Origin: an uncultured Oscillospiraceae bacterium | GTDB lineage: Bacteria > Bacillota > Clostridia > Oscillospirales > Oscillospiraceae | NCBI GenBank assembly: GCA_944385465.1 | Contig: CALWXH010000009.1 | Location: 1-45,129, forward strand | Length of the DNA stretch: 45,129 nt | Direction: 5' to 3' | Shown: piece by piece, positions 37,733-45,035 of the stretch | Layout of the letters: each line of letters begins with the position of its first letter | How positions within the stretch are numbered: position 1 is the stretch's first letter | The notes under the pieces: generated by a model | The model's database searches: none | What the model saw: only the letters and a program-made list of their open reading frames with translations | Told to the model about the DNA's origin: nothing | Program-made: the position numbers and the translations under genes

Positions 37733-38188
37733 GTGAGTGCATCTGAGATACTATTGGGCGGGGGCGGCCTACTTGCGGTGCTATTGACCCTGATCCAGGT
37801 CGCCCCCGTCAAGATCAACCCCTGGTCTGCCCTGGCAAAGGCCATCGGGCGGGCCGTCAATGCAGACGTGCTCCGGGAGCTGCAGATCGTAAAAAAGGAT
37901 CTTTCCGATCACATCCGTATGGACGATGAACGGAACGCCGATGAGCATCGGGCCCGCATTCTTCGCTTCAATAATGAACTTCTACGAGATCTTCCCCATA
38001 CCAAAGAGGAATACATTGATGTCTTGGCCGACATTGATTTCTACGAAAGGTATTGCGATGAGCATAAGGACTACAAAAACAATCGTGCAGTTCATGCCAT
38101 AGCCAACATCAGCCGCTGCTACGACGAGCGGCTGCAGAAACACGATTTCCTGCGATCATCGTCAAGAGAGCGAACAACCAACATGTGA
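37733..38188 (+). CDS. Membrane-anchored phage protein before the holin
   Basis: A 151-residue protein with one N-terminal membrane helix (ILLGGGGLLAVLLTLIQVAPV) and a cytoplasmic-type charged helical domain (REL QIVKKDLSDHIRMDDERNADEHRARILRFNNELLRDLPHTKEEYIDVLADIDFYERYC). It precedes the holin and amidase genes, as seen in other Firmicute phages. GTG 37733 follows GGGAGG. Confidence 0.7.
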   Translation: MSASEILLGGGGLLAVLLTLIQVAPVKINPWSALAKAIGRAVNADVLRELQIVKKDLSDHIRMDDERNADEHRARILRFNNELLRDLPHTKEEYIDVLADIDFYERYCDEHKDYKNNRAVHAIANISRCYDERLQKHDFLRSSSRERTTNM

Positions 38189-38201
38189 AGGAGCAGTGCA
38201 T

Positions 38202-38411
38202 ATGGAAAATCTGAAAAAGCGCTTGGCATCGCTGCTGAGCGTGAAAAGCCTGGTAACTTTAACCCTCACCGGGGTGTTTGCCTTCCTGGCCGTTACCGGG
38301 CAGGCCTCCCAAGAATTCATGACCGTGTATACGGTCGTAATTGCCTTTTATTTTGGTACACAGGCAGAGCGTCAGAAGCAAGAGCAGGTTGAGAAAGGAG
38401 ACGCATCATGA
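38202..38411 (+). CDS. Phage holin
   Basis: A 69-residue protein with two short membrane helices (LVTLTLTGVFAFLAVTGQA and EFMTVYTVVIAFYFGTQAE) and a charged C-terminus (ERQKQEQVEKGD), a typical small holin layout. It sits directly before the amidase and overlaps it by 4 nt. ATG 38202 has AAGGAG 8 nt upstream. Holins open the membrane to release or activate the endolysin at a set time. Confidence 0.8.
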   Translation: MENLKKRLASLLSVKSLVTLTLTGVFAFLAVTGQASQEFMTVYTVVIAFYFGTQAERQKQEQVEKGDAS

Positions 38412-39376
38412 ATTTAATCACTTGCCTGCTCAAAAGAAATGACTGCTATCGGGCGGGCCAGCGAATCACCCCCAAGGGCGTGATGATCCACAGCACGGGC
38501 GCCCCCAACCCCATGCTGCGCCGCTATGTGCAGCCCATGCCCGGCGACCAGGGATATGACCAGCTCATGGAACGGCTGGGCCGCAACCCCAACGGCAACA
38601 GCTGGAACCGCTCGGGCGTGGGGGCCTGCGTGCATGGGTTCATCGGCAAACTGGCCGATGGTTCTATCGGCACCGCCCAGACGCTCCCCTGGGGCTGGCG
38701 GGGCTGGCACGCGGGCAACGGCACCACCCGGCCCAGCGCCAATAATACGCACATCTCGTTCGAGATTTGCGAGGATGGGCTGGAGGACAGGGATTATTTT
38801 GAAGCGGTGTACCGCGAAGCCGTGGAGCTCACAGCCATGCTGTGCCAGATGTATGACCTTGACCCCACCGAGCCGGGGGTGATCTGCCACAGCGAGGGCC
38901 ATGCGCTGGGGATGGCGTCGGGACATGCCGACGTCATGCATTGGTTTCCACGATTCGGGAAAACCATGGACGACTTCCGCGCCGATGTGGCGGAAGATAT
39001 GCACAACGAACACACACCCAACGAGGTGCCGGAGGAGGATATCGACGTGAAACCTGATCTGCCTATTACCAGCGAACAATTTTCCGCGCTTATGGGCGAG
39101 TATCTGTCCGGCCTGTCCCTGCAGCCCGGCTCTGACTGGAGCGCGGAGGATCGGGCCAAGAGTATCGAGATCGGCCTGATCAAAGGGGTCGGCGACTTAA
39201 ACGATGACGGGGAAATGGATTTTGCCTGGCGGTCCTGGGCCACCCGGGAAGAAACCACAGCAATGCTTCTGCGATTGGTGCCCATCATCACGCCGGAGGT
39301 GGCGGAGGCGGTGGCTACGGCACTGCAGCCGGCCATCGAAGAGATGGTGCAGAAGCTGATGGAGGGAAAAGCTTGA
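38408..39376 (+). CDS. N-acetylmuramoyl-L-alanine amidase (endolysin) with SLH-like C-terminal module
   Basis: A 322-residue endolysin. The Amidase_2 domain (about residues 1-190) shows the zinc site: VMIHSTGA (His near 28), HISFEICEDG and VICHSEGHALGMASGHADVMHWF. The C-terminal 90 residues (SDWSAEDRAKSIEIGLIKGVGDLNDDGEMDFAWRSWATREETTAMLLRLV) resemble a single SLH-type wall-binding repeat, although SLH proteins usually carry three. It has no signal peptide, so it depends on the holin. It is the last phage gene, ending 56 bp before attR. Confidence 0.92.
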   Translation: MNLITCLLKRNDCYRAGQRITPKGVMIHSTGAPNPMLRRYVQPMPGDQGYDQLMERLGRNPNGNSWNRSGVGACVHGFIGKLADGSIGTAQTLPWGWRGWHAGNGTTRPSANNTHISFEICEDGLEDRDYFEAVYREAVELTAMLCQMYDLDPTEPGVICHSEGHALGMASGHADVMHWFPRFGKTMDDFRADVAEDMHNEHTPNEVPEEDIDVKPDLPITSEQFSALMGEYLSGLSLQPGSDWSAEDRAKSIEIGLIKGVGDLNDDGEMDFAWRSWATREETTAMLLRLVPIITPEVAEAVATALQPAIEEMVQKLMEGKA

Positions 39377-39396
39377 ACACAGTGAATACACAGTGA
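39377..39396 (+). repeat. Tandem ACACAGTGA motifs near attR (candidate integrase arm sites)
   Basis: ACACAGTGA occurs at 39377-39385 and 39388-39396, 11 bp apart (one helical turn), 37 bp from the attR core. The same ACACAG core is repeated near attL at 22-bp spacing. Confidence 0.5.
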
Positions 39397-39432
39397 GGGC
39401 TGGAGCCGTTGGTATAACTCAATCGAACAGGC

Positions 39433-39456
39433 TTCAAATCCCTCCTTCCGCGCCAA
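39433..39456 (+). repeat. attR core, 24 bp
   Basis: An exact copy of 5552-5575, the 3' end of tRNA-Ser(GCU) including CCA. No tRNA body precedes it, so it is a remnant created by integration. Confidence 0.95.
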
Positions 39457-39502
39457 AAATCCCCGTATCTGTTGCGCTGCAACGGATACGGGGATTTCCT
39501 TT
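39457..39502. terminator. Original chromosomal terminator of tRNA-Ser(GCU), now beside attR
   Basis: A 13-bp stem (39457-39469 / 39485-39497), then a 5-bp inner stem (GTTGC / GCAAC), followed on the plus strand by CCTTTTTC. The minus strand also has TTTTT after it, so it may end the leftward surface-protein gene as well. Confidence 0.85.
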
Positions 39503-39508
39503 TTCATC

Positions 39509-39544
39509 CTCTCCCCTACTCCCCAGTTGGGGAGTAGGGGAGAG
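39509..39544. repeat. Perfect 16-bp inverted repeat without T-tract
   Basis: Arms 39509-39524 and 39529-39544 are perfectly complementary around an AGTT tetraloop. No T-tract follows on either strand. It lies just downstream of the surface-protein stop codon and may stabilise the mRNA 3' end or aid the adjacent terminator. Confidence 0.7.
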
Positions 39545-39564
39545 TAAAACTTATAGTCAGCAGC

Positions 39565-41835
39565 TCACCCGGCCACGCCCTCGCAGAAGCGCATGAGCAC
39601 GGCCGCGATCTGGGCCCGGATGGCGGTGGCGGTGGGGGTCAGGCCGTTCTCATCCCCCTGGATGAGGCCCGCGCCCACGCTCCAGCTCATGGCCTCCTGC
39701 GCCCAGCCGGACACGGTATCCCCGTCGGCAAAGCCGGACAGGTCGCCGGTGCCCTGGGGCTGGCCCGTGTAGCGCCAGAGCATAGTCACCAGCTGTTCCC
39801 GGGTGACCGCCCGATTTGCGTCGGTGCCGTCGGACACCCCGTTGGCCATGGCCCAGGCCCGGGCGTCCTGGGCCCAGGCCGCCCCGGTGATGGTCTCGCC
39901 ATCCATCCGGGCCAGAATGGTCCACAGCATGGCCCGGGTCAGGTTCGCCCCCGGCGCGAACTCAGTATCGGACACGCCGATCATCAGCCCCTTGTCCACC
40001 ACATACTGCACCTCGTCGTAGAACCAGTCGGCCTCGCTCACGTCGGTGAAGGGCAGCTGGGCCTGGGTGAAGGCGGCCTCAATCTCCACCTGGGAGGCGG
40101 GCATGGTGAAGGTGTAAGTTCCGTCGGCCTGCTCCGTCAGGGCCACGTCCCTGCCCCAGAAGTCGGTGACGGTGAGGTCCGCCAGCTCATAGCCGTCCTC
40201 GGGGGTGGCCGTCAGGGTGACGGTGTCGCCCTGCTTGGCGGCGGGGCTGGCGGTGACTTTGCCGCCCTGGGCCTGGCTCACGGAAATCAGGTAGCTGGGG
40301 TTGGGGGGAATGTAGGGGGCGGTGACCGTCACCTTGCAGGTGGCGGAGTAATTGCCGTCCTGGGTTTGGACAGTGATGGTGGCCTCGCCCGCGCCCACGG
40401 CGTTGACGGTGCCGTTCTGCACGGTGGCGACATTGGCATTGTCGCTTTGCCAAGTCACATTTTTGTTGGTGGCGTTGGTCGGCTCTACTGTAGCAGTGAG
40501 GGTCCCCGTCTCCCCCTCGGTCAGGGTCAAGCTGGTTTGGTCCAGGGTGACGCCGGTGACAGGTGGTGGGGTGACCGTCACGGTGCAGGTGGCAGTTTTG
40601 CCGCTGCCGTCCGCAGCGGTGGCGGTGATGGTGGCGGTGCCCTCAGCCACAGCGGTGACAACGCCGTTCGCCACCGTGGCAACGCTGGGGGCGCTGCTGC
40701 TCCACGTCACATTCTGGTTGTCGGCGTTGGACGGCTGTACTGTGGCGGTGAGGGTTGCTGTGCCGCCCACGTCAAGGGACAAACTGGTCTTGTTCAGCGA
40801 CACGCCGGTGACTTTGTAGGTAACACCACCTGTCACAGTGCCATTTTGGGTGAGGGTGCCGCCGTCAACCGTCAGCTTGCCGTTGGTGTTCAGGCTCGCC
40901 CCCTCGGGGATAGTCAGGCTCTCGCCCTCGCTGATCTCCAGGTTGTCCTGCAAAGTCACATCGCCGTACACGGCGCCTGCTTTACTGTCGGAAAGATCAA
41001 GACCAAAGACGATACCAACACTGTCATCAGTAGGGGATACCCCACTGAGATTCCCAATATATCCGGCGCCGATCCCACCCTCCCTCGCATCCACGATGGC
41101 ACTGTTTCTGATGGTTAAGGCCGTAGTATTAGGAACGGTACCACTGCCGATAGAATCATATAGAATCCCTTGAGACCCGCTGGCAGTCAGGCTGCCGCCA
41201 TCCACAGTCAGAGCGGCGGTCGAACTATTGTTGGATTGCACATTAACACCATAGCCGGCGGTACTGGTCCCCGTTGCTTCAACCTTGGCATTCCTGATAG
41301 TCAGGGTGGCATTGCCGTTGTTGTTCTGAACCCAGATGCCAGTCTGACTGGCGCTGGCATCCAGACTGCCGTCGCCCGTGATGGTCAGGGTGGCTCCGCC
41401 AGTAGAACTGGCCAACACATAGATCCCCTTGCCGACCGCTGCGATTGTATTGGTGCCCTCCAATGTGATAGTCAACTCCGCATCGCCGTTCTGATTGAAT
41501 ACGCCAATGGCCGAGCCGAAGATGTATGTGCCACCTTCAATATTCTCACTGTAATCCAATTGTTCTTTAATGGTGGCGTTGTGCAATGTCAGGATATTGC
41601 TTTCTGCGTCATAGTGGATATAGCCGCCTGACGACGGCTGACTGTCACCTACGGATGTGATAGTTTGTCCATCCTCACTGGTCGTCCAGTAGCCACCGTT
41701 CGTCACATTTTCGCCGCCGACATAAATCAGCTGTCCGCTCGGCGCATCCGCCCACGCCGTGGCGGGGAGCGGGCTCAGGCACAGGGCCAGGCACAGGGCC
41801 AAAACCAGGCACAGGCTTAAAAGTCGTTTACCCAT
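39565..41835 (-). CDS. Secreted surface protein with Big_2 and SLH domains
   Basis: A 757-residue exported protein. A signal peptide (MGKRLLSLCLVLALCLALCLSPLPATAWA, cut after the second AWA) leads. A beta-helix-like region of Gly/Thr-rich repeats follows (LTITLEGTNTIAAVG, LTITGDGSLDASAS, LTIRNAKVEATGTS). Two Big_2 Ig-like domains come next (VSLNKTSLSLDVGGTATLTATV... and VTLDQTSLTLTEGETGTLTATV...), then a bacterial-repeat domain (GGKVTASPAAKQGDTVTLTATPEDGYE). Three SLH repeats close it (FTDVSEADWFYDEVQYVVDKGLMIGVS... to the end), anchoring it to cell-wall polymers. ATG 41835 has AAAGGAGG. It overlaps the upstream small gene by 8 nt and is likely cotranscribed with it. The role is adhesion or surface structure, inferred. 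Confidence 0.9.
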   Translation of the reverse strand: MGKRLLSLCLVLALCLALCLSPLPATAWADAPSGQLIYVGGENVTNGGYWTTSEDGQTITSVGDSQPSSGGYIHYDAESNILTLHNATIKEQLDYSENIEGGTYIFGSAIGVFNQNGDAELTITLEGTNTIAAVGKGIYVLASSTGGATLTITGDGSLDASASQTGIWVQNNNGNATLTIRNAKVEATGTSTAGYGVNVQSNNSSTAALTVDGGSLTASGSQGILYDSIGSGTVPNTTALTIRNSAIVDAREGGIGAGYIGNLSGVSPTDDSVGIVFGLDLSDSKAGAVYGDVTLQDNLEISEGESLTIPEGASLNTNGKLTVDGGTLTQNGTVTGGVTYKVTGVSLNKTSLSLDVGGTATLTATVQPSNADNQNVTWSSSAPSVATVANGVVTAVAEGTATITATAADGSGKTATCTVTVTPPPVTGVTLDQTSLTLTEGETGTLTATVEPTNATNKNVTWQSDNANVATVQNGTVNAVGAGEATITVQTQDGNYSATCKVTVTAPYIPPNPSYLISVSQAQGGKVTASPAAKQGDTVTLTATPEDGYELADLTVTDFWGRDVALTEQADGTYTFTMPASQVEIEAAFTQAQLPFTDVSEADWFYDEVQYVVDKGLMIGVSDTEFAPGANLTRAMLWTILARMDGETITGAAWAQDARAWAMANGVSDGTDANRAVTREQLVTMLWRYTGQPQGTGDLSGFADGDTVSGWAQEAMSWSVGAGLIQGDENGLTPTATAIRAQIAAVLMRFCEGVAG

Positions 41836-42145
41836 TTTTCTCGGCCTCCTTTCTCCCGTCCCATCGCCGGGCCGGGTGGTGGCACACCCCCAGCAGGGAG
41901 CCGGGGGGCTGCCAGAAGTGTCTGCACCCGCCGCAGTTGATGCCGGCGGGGTCGTTGTCCACCGGCTCGGCGTGGGGGCAGGCGTCCTCAATGGTGAGCA
42001 GGATGGGGCAGCCCGCCGGGGTGTAAACGGGGGAGCCCTCCAGGAAGGGGCCGTAGTCCCGGATCTCCCGCCGGGCCAGCCCGTCCCACCGCAGGGGGAT
42101 GTCCAGCACGGCCCCCTCCAGCTCAACGCGCACGGATTTTGCCAT
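41828..42145 (-). CDS. Small cysteine-rich conserved protein upstream of the SLH protein
   Basis: A 105-residue cytoplasmic protein. The N-terminal half is AKSVRVELEGAVLDIPLRWDGLARREIRDYGPFLEGSPVYTPAG. The second half carries five Cys (GCPILLTIEDACPHAEP, NCGGCRHF, GVCHHPA), suggesting a metal site. ATG 42145 has GGAGGGCGG. Its stop overlaps the SLH gene start. The leader carries two perfect palindromes (42216-42255). I do not know its function. Confidence 0.65.
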   Translation of the reverse strand: MAKSVRVELEGAVLDIPLRWDGLARREIRDYGPFLEGSPVYTPAGCPILLTIEDACPHAEPVDNDPAGINCGGCRHFWQPPGSLLGVCHHPARRWDGRKEAEKNG

Positions 42146-42215
42146 GTTCCGCCCTCCTCTCCCCGCCCCCGGGGGGCTCCCGGCGGGCGGCCTTTCTCCG
42201 GCGGGCAGCTTCCCT

Positions 42216-42255
42216 TCTGTGAGGTACCTCACAGAGAAACGGTCATGACCGTTTC
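42216..42255. promoter_or_regulatory. Two abutting perfect 20-bp palindromes in the surface-operon leader
   Basis: TCTGTGAGGTACCTCACAGA (42216-42235) and GAAACGGTCATGACCGTTTC (42236-42255) are each perfect palindromes with no base between them. They lie about 40-80 nt downstream of the predicted transcription start and 70 nt before the start codon. Perfect dyads of this size are typical operators for dimeric regulators. Confidence 0.75.
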
Positions 42256-42302
42256 CGCACCGCCCTGGGTGCCGGCCCCGGGCCGGCTGTTCTGTCCCCT
42301 TT

Positions 42303-42331
42303 ATCATACCAGACTTTCCGGCCCCATGCAA
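42303..42331 (-). promoter_or_regulatory. Promoter of the surface-protein operon
   Basis: TTGCAT (42326-42331), a 17-bp spacer and TATGAT (42303-42308) on the minus strand, giving a start near 42296 and a leader of about 150 nt that contains the paired palindromes. Confidence 0.75.
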
Positions 42332-42367
42332 GAACAGCCGGGGAAAAACCGGGAAAATCCCGCGGGG

Positions 42368-42404
42368 GCAAGAAAAGGGCCGCCCGGCGGGCGGCCCTTC
42401 TTGC
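42368..42404 (-). terminator. Terminator of the isocitrate dehydrogenase gene
   Basis: A long GC-rich hairpin (GGGCCGCC / GGCGGCCC core) flanked on the minus strand by CCCTTTTCTTGC, 3 nt after the icd stop codon. Confidence 0.85.
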
Positions 42405-42406
42405 GC

Positions 42407-43612
42407 TCAGTGTTCTATTCTACTTCGGATGGCCCGGAGGAACTCCAGCCCCGTCACCCTGCGGGCGGGGGCCTCCCCCTCCCACAGGCCGGCCAGGTCG
42501 CCGGTCATGGTGCCGGACTCAATGGTGTCGATGGCGGCGCGCTCCAGCTTCCGGGCAAAGGCGGTCAGCTCCGGGATGCCGTCCAGCTCCCCCCGTTTCC
42601 CCAGGGCCCCCGTCCAGGCGAAGAGGGTGGCCATGGGGTTGGTGGACACCGCTTCCCCTCTCAGGTGGCGGTAGTAGTGCTGGGTGACGGTGCCGTGGGC
42701 GGCCTCGTACTCATAGTTGCCCTGGGGGGAGACCAGCACGCTGGTCATCATGGCCAGGGAGCCGAAGGCGGTGGACACCATGTCGCTCATCACGTCGCCG
42801 TCGTAGTTCTTGCAGGCCCAGATGAATCCCCCCTTGGAGCGGATGACCCGGGCCACCGCGTCGTCGATGAGGGTGTAGAAATAGGTGATCCCCCGCTCCT
42901 CAAACCGGGCCCGGTACTCCGCCTCGTACAGGTGGGCGAAGATGTCCTTGAAGGTGTGGTCGTACTGCTTGGAGATGGTGTCCTTGGTGGAGAACCACAG
43001 ATCCTGCCTGGTGTCCAGGGCGTACTGGAAGCAGGAGCGGGCAAAGGAGGTGATGGACTGATCCAGGTTGAACTGGCCCTGGAGCACGCCGGGGCCGTCA
43101 AACTCCTGGATGGTCTGGCGGTGCTGGGTGCCGTCGTCGGCGGTGAACACCAGCTCGGCCTTGCCGGGGCCGGGCACCCGGTACTCGGTGGCCTTGTACA
43201 CGTCGCCGTAGGCGTGGCGGGCGATGGTGATGGGTTTCTGCCAGTTCTTCACCACCGGGGAGATGCCCCTGACCATGATGGGGGCGCGGAACACCGTGCC
43301 GTCCAGGATGGCCCGGATGGTGCCGTTGGGGGACTTCCACATCTGGGAGAGCTGATACTCCTCCACCCGCTGGGCGTTGGGGGTGATGGTGGCGCACTTC
43401 ACCGCCACGCCGTACTTCTTGGTGGCCTGGGCGGCGTCCACGGTGACCTGGTCGCCGGTCTCCTCCCGGTGGGGCAGGCCCAGGTCGTAATACTCGGTTT
43501 TCAGGTCGATGTAGGGCTCCAGCAGCTCCTCCTTGATCTGCTGCCAGAGGATGCGGGTCATCTCGTCCCCGTCCATCTCCACCAGGGGGGTCTTCATGGG
43601 AATCTTGCTCAC
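42407..43612 (-). CDS. icd: NADP-dependent isocitrate dehydrogenase (eukaryote-like type II)
   Basis: A 401-residue enzyme converting isocitrate to 2-oxoglutarate with NADP. It belongs to the homodimeric, eukaryote-like class: MKTPLVEMDGDEMTRILWQQIKEELLEPYIDL, the substrate-binding KSPNGTIRAILDGTVFRAPI, the active-site Tyr region RFEERGITYFYTLIDDAVARVIRS and metal-site GGFIWACKNYDGDVMSD. The cofactor loop AAHGTVTQHYYRH agrees with NADP use. GTG 43612 has AAGGAG 8 nt upstream and codes VSKIPMKTPL. It supplies 2-oxoglutarate and glutamate in the partial TCA route of anaerobes. It lies 60 bp behind the DUF975 gene, with a terminator between them. Confidence 0.96.
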   Translation of the reverse strand: MSKIPMKTPLVEMDGDEMTRILWQQIKEELLEPYIDLKTEYYDLGLPHREETGDQVTVDAAQATKKYGVAVKCATITPNAQRVEEYQLSQMWKSPNGTIRAILDGTVFRAPIMVRGISPVVKNWQKPITIARHAYGDVYKATEYRVPGPGKAELVFTADDGTQHRQTIQEFDGPGVLQGQFNLDQSITSFARSCFQYALDTRQDLWFSTKDTISKQYDHTFKDIFAHLYEAEYRARFEERGITYFYTLIDDAVARVIRSKGGFIWACKNYDGDVMSDMVSTAFGSLAMMTSVLVSPQGNYEYEAAHGTVTQHYYRHLRGEAVSTNPMATLFAWTGALGKRGELDGIPELTAFARKLERAAIDTIESGTMTGDLAGLWEGEAPARRVTGLEFLRAIRSRIEH

Positions 43613-43627
43613 GGTGGTTGCTCCTTT

Positions 43628-43665
43628 CCAAAAAAGATCACGGGGAGAGGCGCCGCCTCTCCCCG
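43628..43665 (-). terminator. Terminator between the DUF975 gene and icd
   Basis: A GC-rich palindrome (CGGGGAGAGGCG, 43641-43652 / 43654-43665) followed on the minus strand by TGATCTTTTTT. No clear promoter lies between it and icd, so icd may partly rely on read-through. Confidence 0.8.
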
Positions 43666-43671
43666 GTGACG

Positions 43672-44859
43672 TCAATACTTGGGATAGCTGGGGCCGCTGG
43701 GGGGCGTGTCCCCGGGGTCCTCCCCGCCCTGGGTGCCGCCGTCTTGGGGCTGTTCCGGCTCCCGGGGCTCCTGCTGGGGCTGATCCCAGCCCTCCGACCG
43801 GCCGGACTGGCCGGGCTGGCCGGACCAGGAGTAGGAGGAGTAGTCCCCGGTGTAGGCGCCGCTGGCCGGCTCATCCAGGCGGGGGGCGGCGTTGCCCCGG
43901 AAGAAGTCATAGAACCGGGCCTCCGACGCGGTGAGATAGGGGGTGAGCCAGAGGCTGATGATGACCTCCGCCAGGGCCACGATCAGCAGCACCACCCAGA
44001 AGACGCCCAGGATGACCATGAAGTCGGCCACCTCCACCGCACCGCCCGCAATCAGGCCACCGCCCACGGTGACCATGAGGATGCCCATCAGGATCGCACC
44101 CACCAGGGCGACGGCAAACATGAGCAGGTACCAGCCGATGAAGGACAGCCGGAGGACAAACAGCCGCCGGTAGTTGCCCCGCATGAGCTGCTTGCTGGTG
44201 CGGATGGCCTCCAGGCCGGAGGCCCCGTCCAGCAGGGCGTAGTCCGCCAGGGAATAGCGCAGGGACAGCCAGATCGCCGCCACGGCATAGGCCACGATGC
44301 CGGCGAAAATCACCAGGCCGCCCAGCAGGGACGACACCGAGACCAGCGCCAGCCCGATGAACAGCACCACCAGGAAGCCCAGCAGGAACAGCAGTGACCA
44401 CAGGAAGGTGAACACCCACGTCAGAATGCGGGTGAGCAGCACCCCGCCGATGCGGGGGAAGGCCTGGAACAGGCGGCCCACGCCGGGCTGCCGCCCCCGG
44501 GCCACATCCAGGCAGTAGCCCTTGTAGCCCACGCCCATGAGGCTCTCCCACAGGTAGGTGACAAAGGCGATGAGCAGGGAGCCCAGGATGATGAGGGAGA
44601 TCATCTCCGCGCCGTTGCGCAGGATGATCTGCAGGATGTACTCCGCGGCCTCCTCCGCCTCCACCCCCTGGACGGTGAGCTGCAGGAAGTAGTTGGCGAT
44701 GGCCCCGGACCAGTTCAGGCTGCTCATCAGCAGACTGATCACCCATCCGCCCGCGGCGGTGACCACCAGGAACAGCAGGGTGATCCACAGCGGCCTGGGC
44801 CGGGTGGACTTGATCTGCTCCTTGACGCTCTGCTTGAGCTGCGCGCGGTTGTATTCCAT
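43672..44859 (-). CDS. DUF975 family integral membrane protein
   Basis: A 395-residue membrane protein with about six to seven transmembrane helices (such as LWITLLFLVVTAAGGWVISLLM, MISLIILGSLLIAFVTYLW, FTFLWSLLFLLGFLVVLFIGLALV and WYLLMFAVALVGAILMGILM). The DUF975 signature (KGYCLDVARGRQPGVGRLFQAF ... LRYSLADYALLDGASGLEAIRTSKQLMRGNYRRLFVL) is present. The 70-residue C-terminal tail is Gln/Pro/Gly-rich and disordered. ATG 44859 has AGGAG 8 nt upstream. The function of this family is unknown. Confidence 0.9.
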   Translation of the reverse strand: MEYNRAQLKQSVKEQIKSTRPRPLWITLLFLVVTAAGGWVISLLMSSLNWSGAIANYFLQLTVQGVEAEEAAEYILQIILRNGAEMISLIILGSLLIAFVTYLWESLMGVGYKGYCLDVARGRQPGVGRLFQAFPRIGGVLLTRILTWVFTFLWSLLFLLGFLVVLFIGLALVSVSSLLGGLVIFAGIVAYAVAAIWLSLRYSLADYALLDGASGLEAIRTSKQLMRGNYRRLFVLRLSFIGWYLLMFAVALVGAILMGILMVTVGGGLIAGGAVEVADFMVILGVFWVVLLIVALAEVIISLWLTPYLTASEARFYDFFRGNAAPRLDEPASGAYTGDYSSYSWSGQPGQSGRSEGWDQPQQEPREPEQPQDGGTQGGEDPGDTPPSGPSYPKY

Positions 44860-44891
44860 AAGAACACTCCTCTCTTTTCTCTCTGTTTCAC

Positions 44892-44920
44892 AGTGTAACC
44901 GATTCAGGGAAAAAATGCAA
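44892..44920 (-). promoter_or_regulatory. Promoter of the DUF975 gene
   Basis: TTGCAT (44915-44920), a 17-bp spacer and TACACT (44892-44897) on the minus strand, giving a leader of about 25 nt. Confidence 0.75.
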
Positions 44921-45007
44921 TGGCAGGCTGGGGAAAATTCAAAACGGGGGCGGTGTTCTTGTGTTCTTTTGCCGGGGGGGTGCGTCCTCAGTTTCGCCTG
45001 AGGGCGA

Positions 45008-45035
45008 GTTTCTTTCTGCTCGTGCAGAAAGAAAC
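45008..45035. repeat. Perfect 12-bp inverted repeat in a gene-free window end
   Basis: GTTTCTTTCTGC (45008-45019) and GCAGAAAGAAAC (45024-45035) form a perfect stem with a TCGT loop and no following T-tract. The remaining 44921-45129 sequence holds no supported gene; the surrounding GC-rich text looks like an intergenic repeat. Confidence 0.6.

Larger units (their letters stand above)
5552..39456. mobile_element. Prophage with HK97-type head and PBSX-type contractile tail, about 33.9 kb
   Basis: It is bounded by exact 24-bp repeats of a tRNA-Ser 3' end and contains integrase, S24 repressor, replication, packaging, head, tail and lysis genes in conventional order. The lysogeny block at the left is on the minus strand and nearly everything else is on the plus strand. 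The tail genes follow the order of the Bacillus PBSX xkdK-xkdU cluster. The head genes (portal, protease, capsid, connectors) are of HK97 type, with HNH plus TerS and TerL packaging. Two single-base frameshifts (in dnaB near 11178 and in a distal tail gene near 36870) raise doubt about whether it is functional. Confidence 0.95.

Noticed and set aside
5575..39456. CRISPR array or additional tRNA genes in the prophage
   Set aside because: No array of regularly spaced repeats with unique spacers was seen; the 22-bp iterons are contiguous without spacers, and the attR tRNA fragment lacks a tRNA body.
41759..43669. 636-codon plus-strand frame opposite icd
   Set aside because: It is antisense to icd and to promoter and terminator elements; the sequence is low complexity and has no recognisable domain.
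45008..45035. Terminator at the right end of the window
   Set aside because: The perfect stem lacks a T-tract on either strand and no gene ends close to it.
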